From positions 1,915,001 to 1,979,000 of the forward strand of contig NZ_LT608328.1 of NCBI RefSeq assembly GCF_900095795.1: a stretch of DNA of 64,000 bases, read 5' to 3'. The position numbers and the translations under genes are program-made. The notes beneath the pieces were generated by a model, which was given only the letters and a program-made list of their open reading frames with translations, did not search any database and had not been told where the DNA came from. Source of the DNA: Petrimonas mucosa (GTDB lineage Bacteria > Bacteroidota > Bacteroidia > Bacteroidales > Dysgonomonadaceae). Below, piece after piece: positions 27,774-35,921 of this stretch (position 1 is its first letter; the number at the start of each line of letters is the position of its first letter).

Positions 27774-27963
27774 TTTCCTTACCGATAATGAAACAAAGGT
27801 AATTATTTTAACTGTTTGTATCCAGAATCTCTTCGATTTTAACTCCGATGTCGGATTAAAATGAGGGCGGTCCAACAACAAAAGGACTCTTTCCCGTGTT
27901 AATAGTAGATCAATTACATCTCGATTACAATTTGGATCAATAAAAATCTTTAATTCGGAAAAT

Positions 27964-28356
27964 ATGAATAAGTATCTCTATTTAATGGTAATAGCCCTGT
28001 TTATAACATTTGCCTCATGCAGTTCAAACCGCTCAAAATCTGGCCAGGATGCTCCGGCAAACGCCCAGTCTGAAGAGGTGGCGCATCACGACAAGCATGC
28101 TTTGCTGGGAGTAAGGGGTAGTTGTGAAATGTGCAAGGAGAGGATTGAAAAGGAGGCCAACTCCATTCCTGGAGTCACTTCGGCTTCGTATAACCTGGAG
28201 AAGGAGCAGCTCCATTTTCATTTCGATGAATCAAAAACCTCCGTCGATGCCGTAAGCAAGGCGCTCGCCGCTGTAGGTCACGACACCGAGAGGGATAAGG
28301 CTCCTGACGATGTCTATGATGCCTTGCCCGGTTGTTGCAAGTACAGGGAACTGTAA
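27964..28356 (+). CDS. Lipoprotein with heavy-metal-associated (HMA) domain
   Basis: 130 residues. Lipoprotein signal with lipobox FASC (Cys19). A ferredoxin-like HMA domain follows a His-rich linker (VAHHDKHALLG): GSCEMCKERIEKEANSIPGV carries the metal-binding CxxC, and VSKALAAVGHDTERDK closes the fold. A further CC pair stands near the C-terminus (GCCKYREL). Likely a periplasmic copper or other soft-metal chaperone; the specific metal is inferred. Divergent from the CDF exporter gene. Confidence 0.85.
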   Translation: MNKYLYLMVIALFITFASCSSNRSKSGQDAPANAQSEEVAHHDKHALLGVRGSCEMCKERIEKEANSIPGVTSASYNLEKEQLHFHFDESKTSVDAVSKALAAVGHDTERDKAPDDVYDALPGCCKYREL

Positions 28357-28365
28357 TTTTTTTCT

Positions 28366-28373
28366 TACATTTG
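28366..28373 (+). promoter_or_regulatory. Promoter -7 box of the GH16 gene (TACATTTG)
   Basis: Exact TAnnTTTG match 23 bp before the GH16 ATG and just after the HMA stop, so the GH16 gene has its own promoter. Confidence 0.65.
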
Positions 28374-28396
28374 TGCACAATTAAAATTCCGGAACA

Positions 28397-29203
28397 ATGA
28401 AAAAATTTCTTCTTCTGGCTCTCGTACCGGGCCTGCTGTTAACTCTTTCTGCCTGCACCGAACAAAAAAAGAGCGATCCCAAGGAGGCCAAATGGACTCT
28501 GGTTTGGGAAGACGACTTCAAGAGAAATCAGCTCGACACAACCAAGTGGGCCAAGATTCCGCGTGGAAAAAGCGACTGGAACAACTACATGAGTGATTAC
28601 GACAAACTCTACGAGGTGAAAGAGGGTAATCTGGTGCTGAGGGGAATCCGCAATGAGGTACTGCCTAACGATACGGCGCCATTTCTTACGGGCGGGGTTT
28701 ACACCAAGGGCAAACGGACGTTCGGGTTTGGCCGGCTGGAGATCAGGGCAAAGCTGAATCCGGCGAAAGGAGCCTGGCCTGCATTCTGGATGCTGCCGAA
28801 TGATGCCAAGTGGCCCGACGGTGGTGAGATCGACATCATGGAACGGCTGAGTCACGACAAGCTCATTTACCAGACCGTACATTCCCGGTATACCCAGACC
28901 GACAGCCTGCGGCTCAACCCGCCCGCCAGTTCCATCGTAGGCATGAACCCCAATAACTACAACGTCTATGCCCTGGAAAAGTATCCCGACAGCCTGGTCT
29001 TTTACGTAAACGACACCCGGACAAAAAACTATCCACGAATAAAAACCGACCACGAGGGACAGTTTCCATTCGCGGATCAAGAGTTCTATCTGCTACTCGA
29101 CATGCAACTGGGCGGCAGTTGGGTAGGGGCTGTCAACCCCGACGAGCTGCCAGTGGAGATCTATGTCGACTGGGTACGATATTACGAGCCCAAGGGCAAT
29201 TGA
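28397..29203 (+). CDS. Glycoside hydrolase family 16 lipoprotein (laminarinase-like)
   Basis: 268 residues. Lipoprotein signal (LSAC, Cys20). GH16 jelly-roll: LVWEDDFKRNQLDTTKW at the start, FGFGRLEIRAKL, AWPAFWMLPND, and the catalytic ExDxxE motif in DGGEIDIMERL with nucleophile and acid/base Glu; the end DWVRYYEPK is typical. It would cut beta-1,3- or mixed-linkage glucans at the cell surface. It stands alone and converges with the ThuA gene. Confidence 0.93.
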   Translation: MKKFLLLALVPGLLLTLSACTEQKKSDPKEAKWTLVWEDDFKRNQLDTTKWAKIPRGKSDWNNYMSDYDKLYEVKEGNLVLRGIRNEVLPNDTAPFLTGGVYTKGKRTFGFGRLEIRAKLNPAKGAWPAFWMLPNDAKWPDGGEIDIMERLSHDKLIYQTVHSRYTQTDSLRLNPPASSIVGMNPNNYNVYALEKYPDSLVFYVNDTRTKNYPRIKTDHEGQFPFADQEFYLLLDMQLGGSWVGAVNPDELPVEIYVDWVRYYEPKGN

Positions 29204-29207
29204 GTGC

Positions 29208-30035
29208 TCATTTATAGATGGGGGTGATCCACTTCTCTTTCGGCTGGTATTTGCTTTCCGCAGCCCATCGGATTCCCCGTTTTTGGATCTCCAGGGCCTG
29301 CGGGACGTTGAAATCGGCCATCACGTGTCCCAGTGAAGAGTAGAAGATCCGTCCGTTCCCATAATACTTCTTCCATACAACCGGTACAATGCATCCATCG
29401 ATCCAGGAGGCGTGTTCCCCGGTGAAGGCCGTAGTGGCAAGCACCTTTACGTTGGGATCCACGTGCACGTAGTACTGCTCGGAGTGCATGTCAAAATCGT
29501 TCAATCCCCGGGTTACCTCATCCTTGCGATCGGTAATCCTTACCCGGTAATCGATCACTCCTCCCGGATGTGCTACCCATTGCCCGCCTACCATAAACTG
29601 GTATTCGGTGTTCTCCCGGAATGAGTCTCCAATGCCTCCATGCCAGCCTGCGAAGCCACATCCGTTAGTGACGGCCTCCAATAACCCCTTCTCCTGCTCG
29701 CCGGAGATCTTGGCCATCGTGACAATCTGAACGATAAGATCGAGCGAATCCATCAGCTGCTTGTCGGTATAGGAATCGAGACTGTCTGAAAGAATCACCT
29801 CCGCACCTTCTGACCGGAGCCATGGAACGAAGATATCTACCGACTGCTTGGGCTCATGACCGTCCCAGCCGCCATAAAGGTACAACACCCTCTTTCCTTT
29901 CAAGGTTGTTTTTTCTTCCGGTTTGGAAACTACTTTTTGCGCCAATGTGTTTTCTGGCAGCAGAATGGAACCAACACCCAATGCAACGGATGCCTGGATG
30001 AACTTACGTCGTGACAAGTAATTTTTCATATTCAT
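29208..30035 (-). CDS. ThuA-domain protein with Tat-type signal
   Basis: 275 residues. N-terminus has a twin-arginine motif ([15 protein letters not shown]) and a hydrophobic stretch to about NTLAQ, so Tat export is likely. The rest is a ThuA fold (class I GATase-like): [58 protein letters not shown]. ThuA proteins are linked to trehalose or other sugar use, but the reaction is not known. Overlaps the queF stop by 4 bp and so is transcribed with the queuosine genes, perhaps only by position. Confidence 0.88.
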   Translation of the reverse strand: MNMKNYLSRRKFIQASVALGVGSILLPENTLAQKVVSKPEEKTTLKGKRVLYLYGGWDGHEPKQSVDIFVPWLRSEGAEVILSDSLDSYTDKQLMDSLDLIVQIVTMAKISGEQEKGLLEAVTNGCGFAGWHGGIGDSFRENTEYQFMVGGQWVAHPGGVIDYRVRITDRKDEVTRGLNDFDMHSEQYYVHVDPNVKVLATTAFTGEHASWIDGCIVPVVWKKYYGNGRIFYSSLGHVMADFNVPQALEIQKRGIRWAAESKYQPKEKWITPIYK

Positions 30036-30502
30036 GGTCTATTTATGGGAATTGAATGGTTGAATAGCCTTTGTTCGGCGAACTTCTCGTAACGTGTACC
30101 GGGACGGCCATAATTGGCATAGGGATAGATGCTGATGCCGCCGCGCGGGGTGAAAATTCCGGTTACTTCGATATATTTCGGATCCATCAGTCCAATCAGG
30201 TCTTTCATGATGATGTTGACGCAATCTTCATGGAAGGCGCCGTGATTGCGGAAACTGAACAGGTAGATCTTCAGCGACTTGCTCTCCACCATCTTCACAT
30301 CGGGAATATAATCGATCCGGATGGTTGCGAAGTCGGGCTGCCCGGTGATGGGACAGAGGCTTGTGAACTCAGGACAATCGAAAGTCACCCAGTAGTCGTT
30401 ACCCTGGTGCTTGTTTTCAAATGCCTCCAGTACCTCGGGGGCATAATCCTGCCTGTATGCTGTTTTCTTGCCGAGAAGGCTTAAATTTTCAGTTTGAGAC
30501 AT
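30032..30502 (-). CDS. queF: NADPH-dependent 7-cyano-7-deazaguanine reductase
   Basis: 156 residues, the short single-domain QueF. Reduces preQ0 nitrile to preQ1 for queuosine in tRNA. The catalytic Cys is in [14 protein letters not shown] and the substrate-binding Asp-Tyr region is [30 protein letters not shown] follows. Lies 12 bp after queC, which makes its substrate. Confidence 0.96.
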   Translation of the reverse strand: MSQTENLSLLGKKTAYRQDYAPEVLEAFENKHQGNDYWVTFDCPEFTSLCPITGQPDFATIRIDYIPDVKMVESKSLKIYLFSFRNHGAFHEDCVNIIMKDLIGLMDPKYIEVTGIFTPRGGISIYPYANYGRPGTRYEKFAEQRLFNHSIPINRP

Positions 30503-30514
30503 CTTTTCGGTTGT

Positions 30515-31189
30515 TTAAATAGATTTACTTCTTTGATCGAGATACTCCTGCAATCCCCGGTTGCGCAGCTTGCATGCCGGACAGTGCCCGCATCCTTCGG
30601 CCTTGATTCCGTTGTAGCAGGTGAGCGTTTCGTTCCTTACAATATCGAAAACCCCAAGCTCGTCGGCAAACGCCCATACTTTTACCTTGTCCTTGTGCAT
30701 CAAAGGGGTATGTATGATGAAATGTTTATCCATCGCGAGGTTGACTGTTGCATTCAACGAATGGATAAAGGTGTCCCTGCAGTCGGGATAACCGCTGTAG
30801 TCGGCTTCCGAGACGCCGGTTACCAGATGGCGGATATTTTTTGCATAGGCAATGGCCGCCGCAAACGTGATGAACAACATATTCCGTCCGGGCACAAACG
30901 TATTGGGGTATGATCCTGCCGGCTGCTCTTCATCCATGACGATGGAGGAGTCGGTCAATGAATTGGGCGAAAGTTGGGAGATCACGGAGGCATCGAGCAG
31001 CCGGAAAGAGACTTCGGCTATCTTGGCAATGTTCCTAGCAACCTCTATCTCCAGCGAGTGGCGTTGACCGTAGGAAAAACACAATGCTTCGACGTTCCTG
31101 AAGGTCTGTTTTGCCCAGAACAGACAGGTGGTAGAGTCCTGTCCTCCCGAAAAGAGGACAACCGCATCTTCGTTTTTGTAATTTGTCAT
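30515..31189 (-). CDS. queC: 7-cyano-7-deazaguanine synthase
   Basis: 224 residues. ATP-dependent conversion of carboxydeazaguanine to preQ0. The PP-loop is [14 protein letters not shown] and the zinc site is the C-terminal [13 protein letters not shown] cluster. [19 protein letters not shown] and [17 protein letters not shown] are typical QueC segments. Immediately followed by queF; queD and queE are not in the window. Confidence 0.96.
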   Translation of the reverse strand: MTNYKNEDAVVLFSGGQDSTTCLFWAKQTFRNVEALCFSYGQRHSLEIEVARNIAKIAEVSFRLLDASVISQLSPNSLTDSSIVMDEEQPAGSYPNTFVPGRNMLFITFAAAIAYAKNIRHLVTGVSEADYSGYPDCRDTFIHSLNATVNLAMDKHFIIHTPLMHKDKVKVWAFADELGVFDIVRNETLTCYNGIKAEGCGHCPACKLRNRGLQEYLDQRSKSI

Positions 31190-31212
31190 CTCTATATGAA
31201 TTCTATTCGTTG

Positions 31213-31803
31213 TTACATCATGACCGGAATCTCTCCCTGCTCAAATTTAACTGCTGGAGAGGTTGAAATATCCCTTTTGAAAGATTGGATGGCATCGTTG
31301 TTCAAGTCTGTCAGCCGTACAACCACCCGGTTTTCAAAAACATCGGCCCCAGCGCCGGCAAAACGGGCCAGGAAGGGGTGGTCGGCAGGTACAGCCGGAT
31401 TACTCAGGAACTGGTCGATACGATCCATCACCTGCATCATCTCGCGGTAGGAATAGGTGCACGACTCGGTCAGAAAATCGTTGGTTCCAAGTATCGAAGC
31501 CAATACCGGGCGGTACTGTTCCGGATTTCCGACGATGCAGACCACAAATCTCCCCTCGTTGTCGATAAACGAGCCGCCATAGTAAGCCGGATAGTCGGTA
31601 GCTGCAGGCTCCTCCACTTCCCAGTTGGGATTGAAGGACGACATTAACTTGTCGTGGAGATCTCTCGACTGTTGCTCCATTTTTTCAACGACGCTCGTCG
31701 ACTGCTCCTGGTTGTTGTCGGACACTTTCGCTTTCCGGTTGCACGCTGCTCCCAATGAGAGGATCAGGGCAAAAATGATGATGGCGGATATGTTATGTCT
31801 CAT
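31213..31803 (-). CDS. Lipoprotein of unknown function, protease-prodomain-like
   Basis: 196 residues. Lipobox LGAAC (Cys21). The middle, [20 protein letters not shown], and [17 protein letters not shown] with [13 protein letters not shown], resemble alpha-lytic-protease-type prodomains, but no protease domain follows; this is a weak likeness from memory. First gene of the transcript that continues with queC, queF and the ThuA gene. A TACCTTTG promoter box ends six bases before its ATG. Confidence 0.7.
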   Translation of the reverse strand: MRHNISAIIIFALILSLGAACNRKAKVSDNNQEQSTSVVEKMEQQSRDLHDKLMSSFNPNWEVEEPAATDYPAYYGGSFIDNEGRFVVCIVGNPEQYRPVLASILGTNDFLTESCTYSYREMMQVMDRIDQFLSNPAVPADHPFLARFAGAGADVFENRVVVRLTDLNNDAIQSFKRDISTSPAVKFEQGEIPVMM

Positions 31804-31809
31804 AATTTA

Positions 31810-31817
31810 CAAAGGTA
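31810..31817 (-). promoter_or_regulatory. Promoter -7 box for the lipoprotein-queC-queF-ThuA unit (TACCTTTG)
   Basis: Exact TAnnTTTG on the minus strand, only 6 nt before ATG 31803, predicting a leaderless or nearly leaderless message. No preQ1 riboswitch fits in that space. Confidence 0.58.
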
Positions 31818-31861
31818 TGCATTTTGAGAAATAAAAAGAACTATCCGTAACAACTATTCGC

Positions 31862-31869
31862 TATCTTTG
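31862..31869 (+). promoter_or_regulatory. Promoter -7 box of the DUF4382 gene (TATCTTTG)
   Basis: Exact TAnnTTTG match, 17 bp before ATG 31887; divergent from the lipoprotein promoter about 50 bp away. Confidence 0.7.
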
Positions 31870-31886
31870 CGACAAACAAATAACGC

Positions 31887-32678
31887 ATGAAGGATTCTCT
31901 GACCCTCCTCTCTCTTTTACTTTTCGTGCTCTCATTCACGGGATGCGCGAATAACGATCCGAGTATCAACGCCACCCGGTTAAGGATAAATCTTACGGAT
32001 GCAGCTACCCTGGTGGTGTCGGAGTTCAATGTCGACATCCAGAAGATCGAAGTTGCCACAACCGATAACACAAGCGACGAGGAAAAATGGACTACGCTCG
32101 ATTTCAACGGAGGGGTGTTCGATGTGTTGCCGCTCTCTAACGGTAAGTCAAAACAGATTACCGATCAGTACTTCCCGGCCGGTGTGATGCGGAAGATCAA
32201 AATCACGTTCGGAAATAACTCCACCCTTGCCACCTCAACCGGAGTCAAGCCTCTTGTCTTGGATCCCGAAGTAAAGGATGGGGTTGTGGTAGAGGTCAAT
32301 ACCAACCTCTACGCCAATTATGTCACCAGCATCATGGTGGATATCAATGCGGCACTCTCATTCTACGAACTGAACGGAAATTATTTCTTTAAGCCGGTGC
32401 TGCGGGTTTTCCCCGAAACGTTCGGCGGTTCGCTGAAAGGATATGCCTTGCCTCTTGAGGCTGCACCGGTAGTAGTCATTGTAAAGGACGAGGATACGCT
32501 GCTTACCCTTCCGGAAAGAAGCGACGGGATGTTTCTCTTCAAGGGATTGAAGGAGGGAGACTGGAAAATATTGGTCTATTCAACCACCGACCTGGGTTAC
32601 CGCGACACCCTTTTTGTCGATACCGTCTTTACCGGCAAGACACGGGAGTTGAAATCGAAGATTGTGCTGAAGAGATAA
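31887..32678 (+). CDS. DUF4382 lipoprotein
   Basis: 263 residues. Lipobox FTGC (Cys20). The first ~170 mature residues fit DUF4382 (LRINLTDAATLVVSEFNVDIQKIEV, then PLSNGKSKQITDQYFPAGVMRKIKI), a beta-rich domain of unknown role often found in surface proteins. The C-terminal ~80 residues look like a carboxypeptidase-regulatory / Ig-like sandwich (GMFLFKGLKEGDWKILVYST). Likely displayed outside the cytoplasm. Single gene with its own promoter. Confidence 0.8.
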   Translation: MKDSLTLLSLLLFVLSFTGCANNDPSINATRLRINLTDAATLVVSEFNVDIQKIEVATTDNTSDEEKWTTLDFNGGVFDVLPLSNGKSKQITDQYFPAGVMRKIKITFGNNSTLATSTGVKPLVLDPEVKDGVVVEVNTNLYANYVTSIMVDINAALSFYELNGNYFFKPVLRVFPETFGGSLKGYALPLEAAPVVVIVKDEDTLLTLPERSDGMFLFKGLKEGDWKILVYSTTDLGYRDTLFVDTVFTGKTRELKSKIVLKR

Positions 32679-32769
32679 TCTCGGGCACACTTACTGCAGT
32701 CCATCAAGATGTTTTTAACATTTTAATTTATTTTCACATCTGTAGGAGTCATATTCATTTACTTATTTC

Positions 32770-32777
32770 TATCTTTG
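32770..32777 (+). promoter_or_regulatory. Promoter -7 box of the SPOR gene (TATCTTTG)
   Basis: Exact TAnnTTTG match 37 bp before ATG 32815. Confidence 0.68.
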
Positions 32778-32814
32778 TTTTCAGTTTGGTATTCGAACAA
32801 TAAAACAGAGACAC

Positions 32815-33327
32815 ATGAAAAGATCGATCTATTTGTTGATGGCACTTTCAGCCACATTGGTTTTAGCCATTTCCTGTAAACCGAAACAAAGTGCTTACAA
32901 GCAGGTATATGAAGCCGCCAAGGAAAGAGAAATGCAGCAGACGGCATCACAGCCTACCGTAGTTAAAGATGCTGCCACATTGCCTCCGGTTGAAGTGTCG
33001 GTGAGAAAAGAGAAGGTTGAACCCGTTCTTGCTTCTGATGCTGCCAATTTGAAGAAATATAGTGTAGTCATTGCATCGTTAAGTGTTAAGCTGAATGCCG
33101 AATCGTTGAAAACCAGGATGCAGAACGAAGGCTATCCGGTGATTCTGGCCGAAAACGAACAGGGCATGTACAGGGTTATTGTTGCAAGTTATGACGACAG
33201 GGCCGCAGCAGCCGCTAAGCGTGACGAGATCTACAGGAAATATTCTGCCCTCGGCAATACCGACTATCTGAGGAAAACTTACGGAGTGCCTTTCAACGAC
33301 CTCTGGATTCTGGAGAGACAGTATTGA
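32815..33327 (+). CDS. SPOR-domain lipoprotein
   Basis: 170 residues. Lipobox AISC (Cys21). After a low-complexity linker (residues ~25-80) comes a C-terminal SPOR domain: KKYSVVIASLSVKLNAESLK, MQNEGYPVILAENEQGMYRV and YDDRAAAAAKRDEIYRKY. SPOR domains bind denuded peptidoglycan glycans, so the protein probably sits at division sites or the cell wall. Followed by a terminator. Confidence 0.85.
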   Translation: MKRSIYLLMALSATLVLAISCKPKQSAYKQVYEAAKEREMQQTASQPTVVKDAATLPPVEVSVRKEKVEPVLASDAANLKKYSVVIASLSVKLNAESLKTRMQNEGYPVILAENEQGMYRVIVASYDDRAAAAAKRDEIYRKYSALGNTDYLRKTYGVPFNDLWILERQY

Positions 33328-33371
33328 TAAAAGGCGAATGACCGGGTCGCCGGTTACGATAAACAGACAGT

Positions 33372-33417
33372 AGAGGGGGTGTATCACAAAGTGATTTCAC
33401 CCTCTTTATTTTAAGAT
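33372..33417 (+). terminator. Terminator after the SPOR gene
   Basis: AGAGGGGGTG ... CACCCTCTTT with an inner ATCAC/GTGAT stem, followed by TTATTTT. Confidence 0.7.
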
Positions 33418-33510
33418 ACTCAACTTTTGCAAACTCTTTTCCGGTTCTTGTGTGTCAACGACGGGGTGTTAGCAGGCGAGCGACAGTTGGGTGGCATTTA
33501 TAGCAATAAG

Positions 33511-34269
33511 ATGAAAGTACGGTTTTTAGGCACGGGAACATCTACCGGCGTACCACAAATCGGGTGCAACTGTAGCGTCTGTAGGTCGTCCGATGCCAGG
33601 GATAAAAGGTTACGCTGCTCCGTCCTGGTTGAAACGGACGGTTCGCAAATCATCATCGACTGTACACCCGACTTCAGGCAGCAGATGATGGAGCTCCCTT
33701 TCCGGAAGATCGACGGACTGCTAATAACCCATGAACATTACGATCATGTGGGGGGACTGGATGATTTGAGGCCTTTCTGTCGATTTGGCACCGTTGAGGT
33801 GTTTGCAGAGCCTAAGGTGAAGAATGCGTTGATGCAGCGGATGCCATACTGTTTTGGAGAGAACCGCTATTCAGGTGTTCCCGATATCCGGTTACGAACG
33901 ATCTACAATCTTCTCCCCTTCAGGGTAAACGATACGGAGGTGATTCCCATTCGCGTGCTACACTACAAACTGCCTATTGTTGGTTTCAGGATCAAGAATT
34001 TTGCCTACCTTACCGACGTGAAGCAGCTGCCCGACGAGGAACTCCCCAAACTTGAAGGTCTCGATATTCTGGTGGTGAGCGCGCTGCGTGAAGAGAGACA
34101 CCTGTCGCATCAGACACTGGCGGAGGCCATTTCGCTTGCAAAAGCCATTGGGGCGCAAAAAACCTACTTTACCCATATGAGTCACCAGATCGGCTTGCAT
34201 CAGGTAATCAGCCGGAAATTGCCCCCCTCCTTCGCATTCGCTTATGACGGATTGGAGTTGATACTGTAA
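33511..34269 (+). CDS. MBL-fold metallo-hydrolase (PhnP-like)
   Basis: 252 residues from ATG 33511 (MKVRFLGTGTSTGVPQ); open sequence upstream is not conserved in kind. Metallo-beta-lactamase fold with the metal motif THEHYDHVGGLDDLRPF (HxHxDH) and the later LTDVKQLP and FTHMSHQIG. The N-terminal GCNCSVCRSSDARDKRLR Cys-rich segment resembles PhnP-type phosphodiesterases. A cyclic phosphodiester or nucleic-acid substrate is likely but not shown. Confidence 0.88.
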   Translation: MKVRFLGTGTSTGVPQIGCNCSVCRSSDARDKRLRCSVLVETDGSQIIIDCTPDFRQQMMELPFRKIDGLLITHEHYDHVGGLDDLRPFCRFGTVEVFAEPKVKNALMQRMPYCFGENRYSGVPDIRLRTIYNLLPFRVNDTEVIPIRVLHYKLPIVGFRIKNFAYLTDVKQLPDEELPKLEGLDILVVSALREERHLSHQTLAEAISLAKAIGAQKTYFTHMSHQIGLHQVISRKLPPSFAFAYDGLELIL

Positions 34270-34372
34270 AAAAAAGGAGTTTTTGGTTTTTTTAACTACA
34301 TTGAGTGCAGCGTTTTTTGACCACACGCCATCTTTAGTGTAAACAAACCGGTGGTTTGATGGTTAATTTTAC

Positions 34373-34380
34373 TACATTTG
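34373..34380 (+). promoter_or_regulatory. Promoter -7 box upstream of the Trp/Tyr-Ser-rich gene (TACATTTG)
   Basis: Exact TAnnTTTG match 105 bp before ATG 34485; long leader in which no riboswitch-like fold was recognised. Confidence 0.65.
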
Positions 34381-34484
34381 TGGATCTCAATAGAGTGTCG
34401 GGTTAAACCTGACGAATGATTTTCTGTCAAATAGAGCGGAACAGATTATAAGCAACCAAACAAACAAAAATAGAGGGAAAAGCT

Positions 34485-35810
34485 ATGAAAACTAAAAACG
34501 TAATACTTTCAGGCTTGTTGGTCCTGGCTCCTGTTATAGGCTTTGCCCAGGAGTGGGATGACATCTATGCGGATCCCGCCAAGAAAACGGCAACCCTTCA
34601 GGTTCAGAAGAAAGAGGAACCTCAGAAAAAGAAAATTGTTGTTGTAGAGGGGAAAGCCGACAATATGGAGATTCGCGCCAACGGGCGTGATATCGACGAA
34701 TACAATCGTCGTGGCCAGTATGATCAGGCCGAAAACGATACAGTAGATGTTGAAGGTACCGACTACCAGCAATATGAATATACCGACAGGATAATCAAGT
34801 ACCACGATCCGGCATCAAGCATCAAGATCACCGGTGCGGATGAAGTTACCGTCTACGTGGGTGACGATATCTATGCCGATTATTACGAGAGCCGTGCATG
34901 GGGTCCCAATATCTATTTAGGCATGGGGTGGGGTTGGAGCAGTTTCTATCCATGGTACGACCCATGGTATGATCCCTGGTACTACGGATGGGGATACCCC
35001 TATTACAGCCGTTGGTACAGCCCGTGGTATTATAGCCGCTGGTACAGTCCCTGGTACTACGGATGGCATTCGCCCTGGTACTCTCCCTGGTACTATTCCG
35101 CATTCTACGATCCTTGGTATTATGGTTACGGCGGATGGTACGGTGGTGGATATTACAGGGGATTCCACGACGGATATTACTCGGGGTTGAGCTCAAACCG
35201 TTCAGGCAGGAGCAGCGGTGTCTACAGGACAAGTTCGGCCAACCTCTCTGGCAGGTCATCCCTGGCCAGTGTGGGTAGAGCCTCCAGTGCTACTGCAAGA
35301 CGTTCGTCGGCAAGCGATGCTGTAAGAAGTTCTTCGACCAGAAGTTCCTCGGTAAACAACAGAGGTGCATCAACATCGTCGAGGACCAGAATTATCGATA
35401 GCAACGGTAGGGTCTACGATGCCCGTTCGGGGCAGGTCATCAACCGGAGCTCATCTGTAACCCGCTCATCCAACCTGGGTACAACCAGTACCGTCTCAAG
35501 AGATATGAACAGCAGGAGCAGTAGTCTAAACCGGTACGAAAGCAGTTCCGGAAACCGGAGCAATACCTATACCAGGCCGTCAAGCACTACAAGCTCAAGC
35601 AGGAGTAGTACCTACTCCACATCTTCGGGCAACAGCTCTTCACGAAGCAGCTCCTACTCGACGCCTAGCAGAAGTTCGAGCTCCGGATCAAGCTCCAGCC
35701 GATCTTCATCATATAGCTCTCCGTCCTCCAGCTCATCCAGCAGAAGTTATTCTGTAGGATCATCCAGCAGTGGAAGCAGCGGACGCAGTAGCGGTGGAGG
35801 TCGCCGTTAA
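34485..35810 (+). CDS. Exported protein with Trp/Tyr-rich repeats and Ser/Arg-rich tail
   Basis: 441 residues, no family recognised. Signal peptide ends about GFAQ (residue 22). Residues 23-140 are ordinary and acidic-basic mixed. Residues ~148-232 are almost only Trp, Tyr, Pro, Ser, Gly, Asp, with repeats such as PWYDPWYDPWYYGWGYP and SRWYSPWYYSRWYSPWYYGW. Residues ~233-441 are Ser-rich (SSSRSS-type runs, also Arg, Thr, Gly). No membrane segment or sorting domain is seen. It could be a sticky or cross-linked surface or periplasmic protein, but this is a guess. The FadL-like gene follows 111 bp later. Confidence 0.8.
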   Translation: MKTKNVILSGLLVLAPVIGFAQEWDDIYADPAKKTATLQVQKKEEPQKKKIVVVEGKADNMEIRANGRDIDEYNRRGQYDQAENDTVDVEGTDYQQYEYTDRIIKYHDPASSIKITGADEVTVYVGDDIYADYYESRAWGPNIYLGMGWGWSSFYPWYDPWYDPWYYGWGYPYYSRWYSPWYYSRWYSPWYYGWHSPWYSPWYYSAFYDPWYYGYGGWYGGGYYRGFHDGYYSGLSSNRSGRSSGVYRTSSANLSGRSSLASVGRASSATARRSSASDAVRSSSTRSSSVNNRGASTSSRTRIIDSNGRVYDARSGQVINRSSSVTRSSNLGTTSTVSRDMNSRSSSLNRYESSSGNRSNTYTRPSSTTSSSRSSTYSTSSGNSSSRSSSYSTPSRSSSSGSSSSRSSSYSSPSSSSSSRSYSVGSSSSGSSGRSSGGGRR

Positions 35811-35921
35811 TCCGAAATAACGAAGAATGATGACTGCTTCACAGAATCTCAGAAGGGGTTTATTTGAGGCAGTCATTTTTTGTCCGGTCAATTCGTGAAA
35901 CCAATATAAAAACCATATAAG

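Noticed and set aside
30032-31886. preQ1 riboswitch upstream of queC or queF
   Set aside because: Gaps between the genes are 12-23 bp and the promoter abuts the first ATG, leaving no space for one.
35200-35810. CRISPR-like or simple-sequence repeat in the Ser-rich coding region
   Set aside because: Repeats are at protein level with varied codons; no regular spacer-repeat units. No CRISPR array was seen anywhere in the window.
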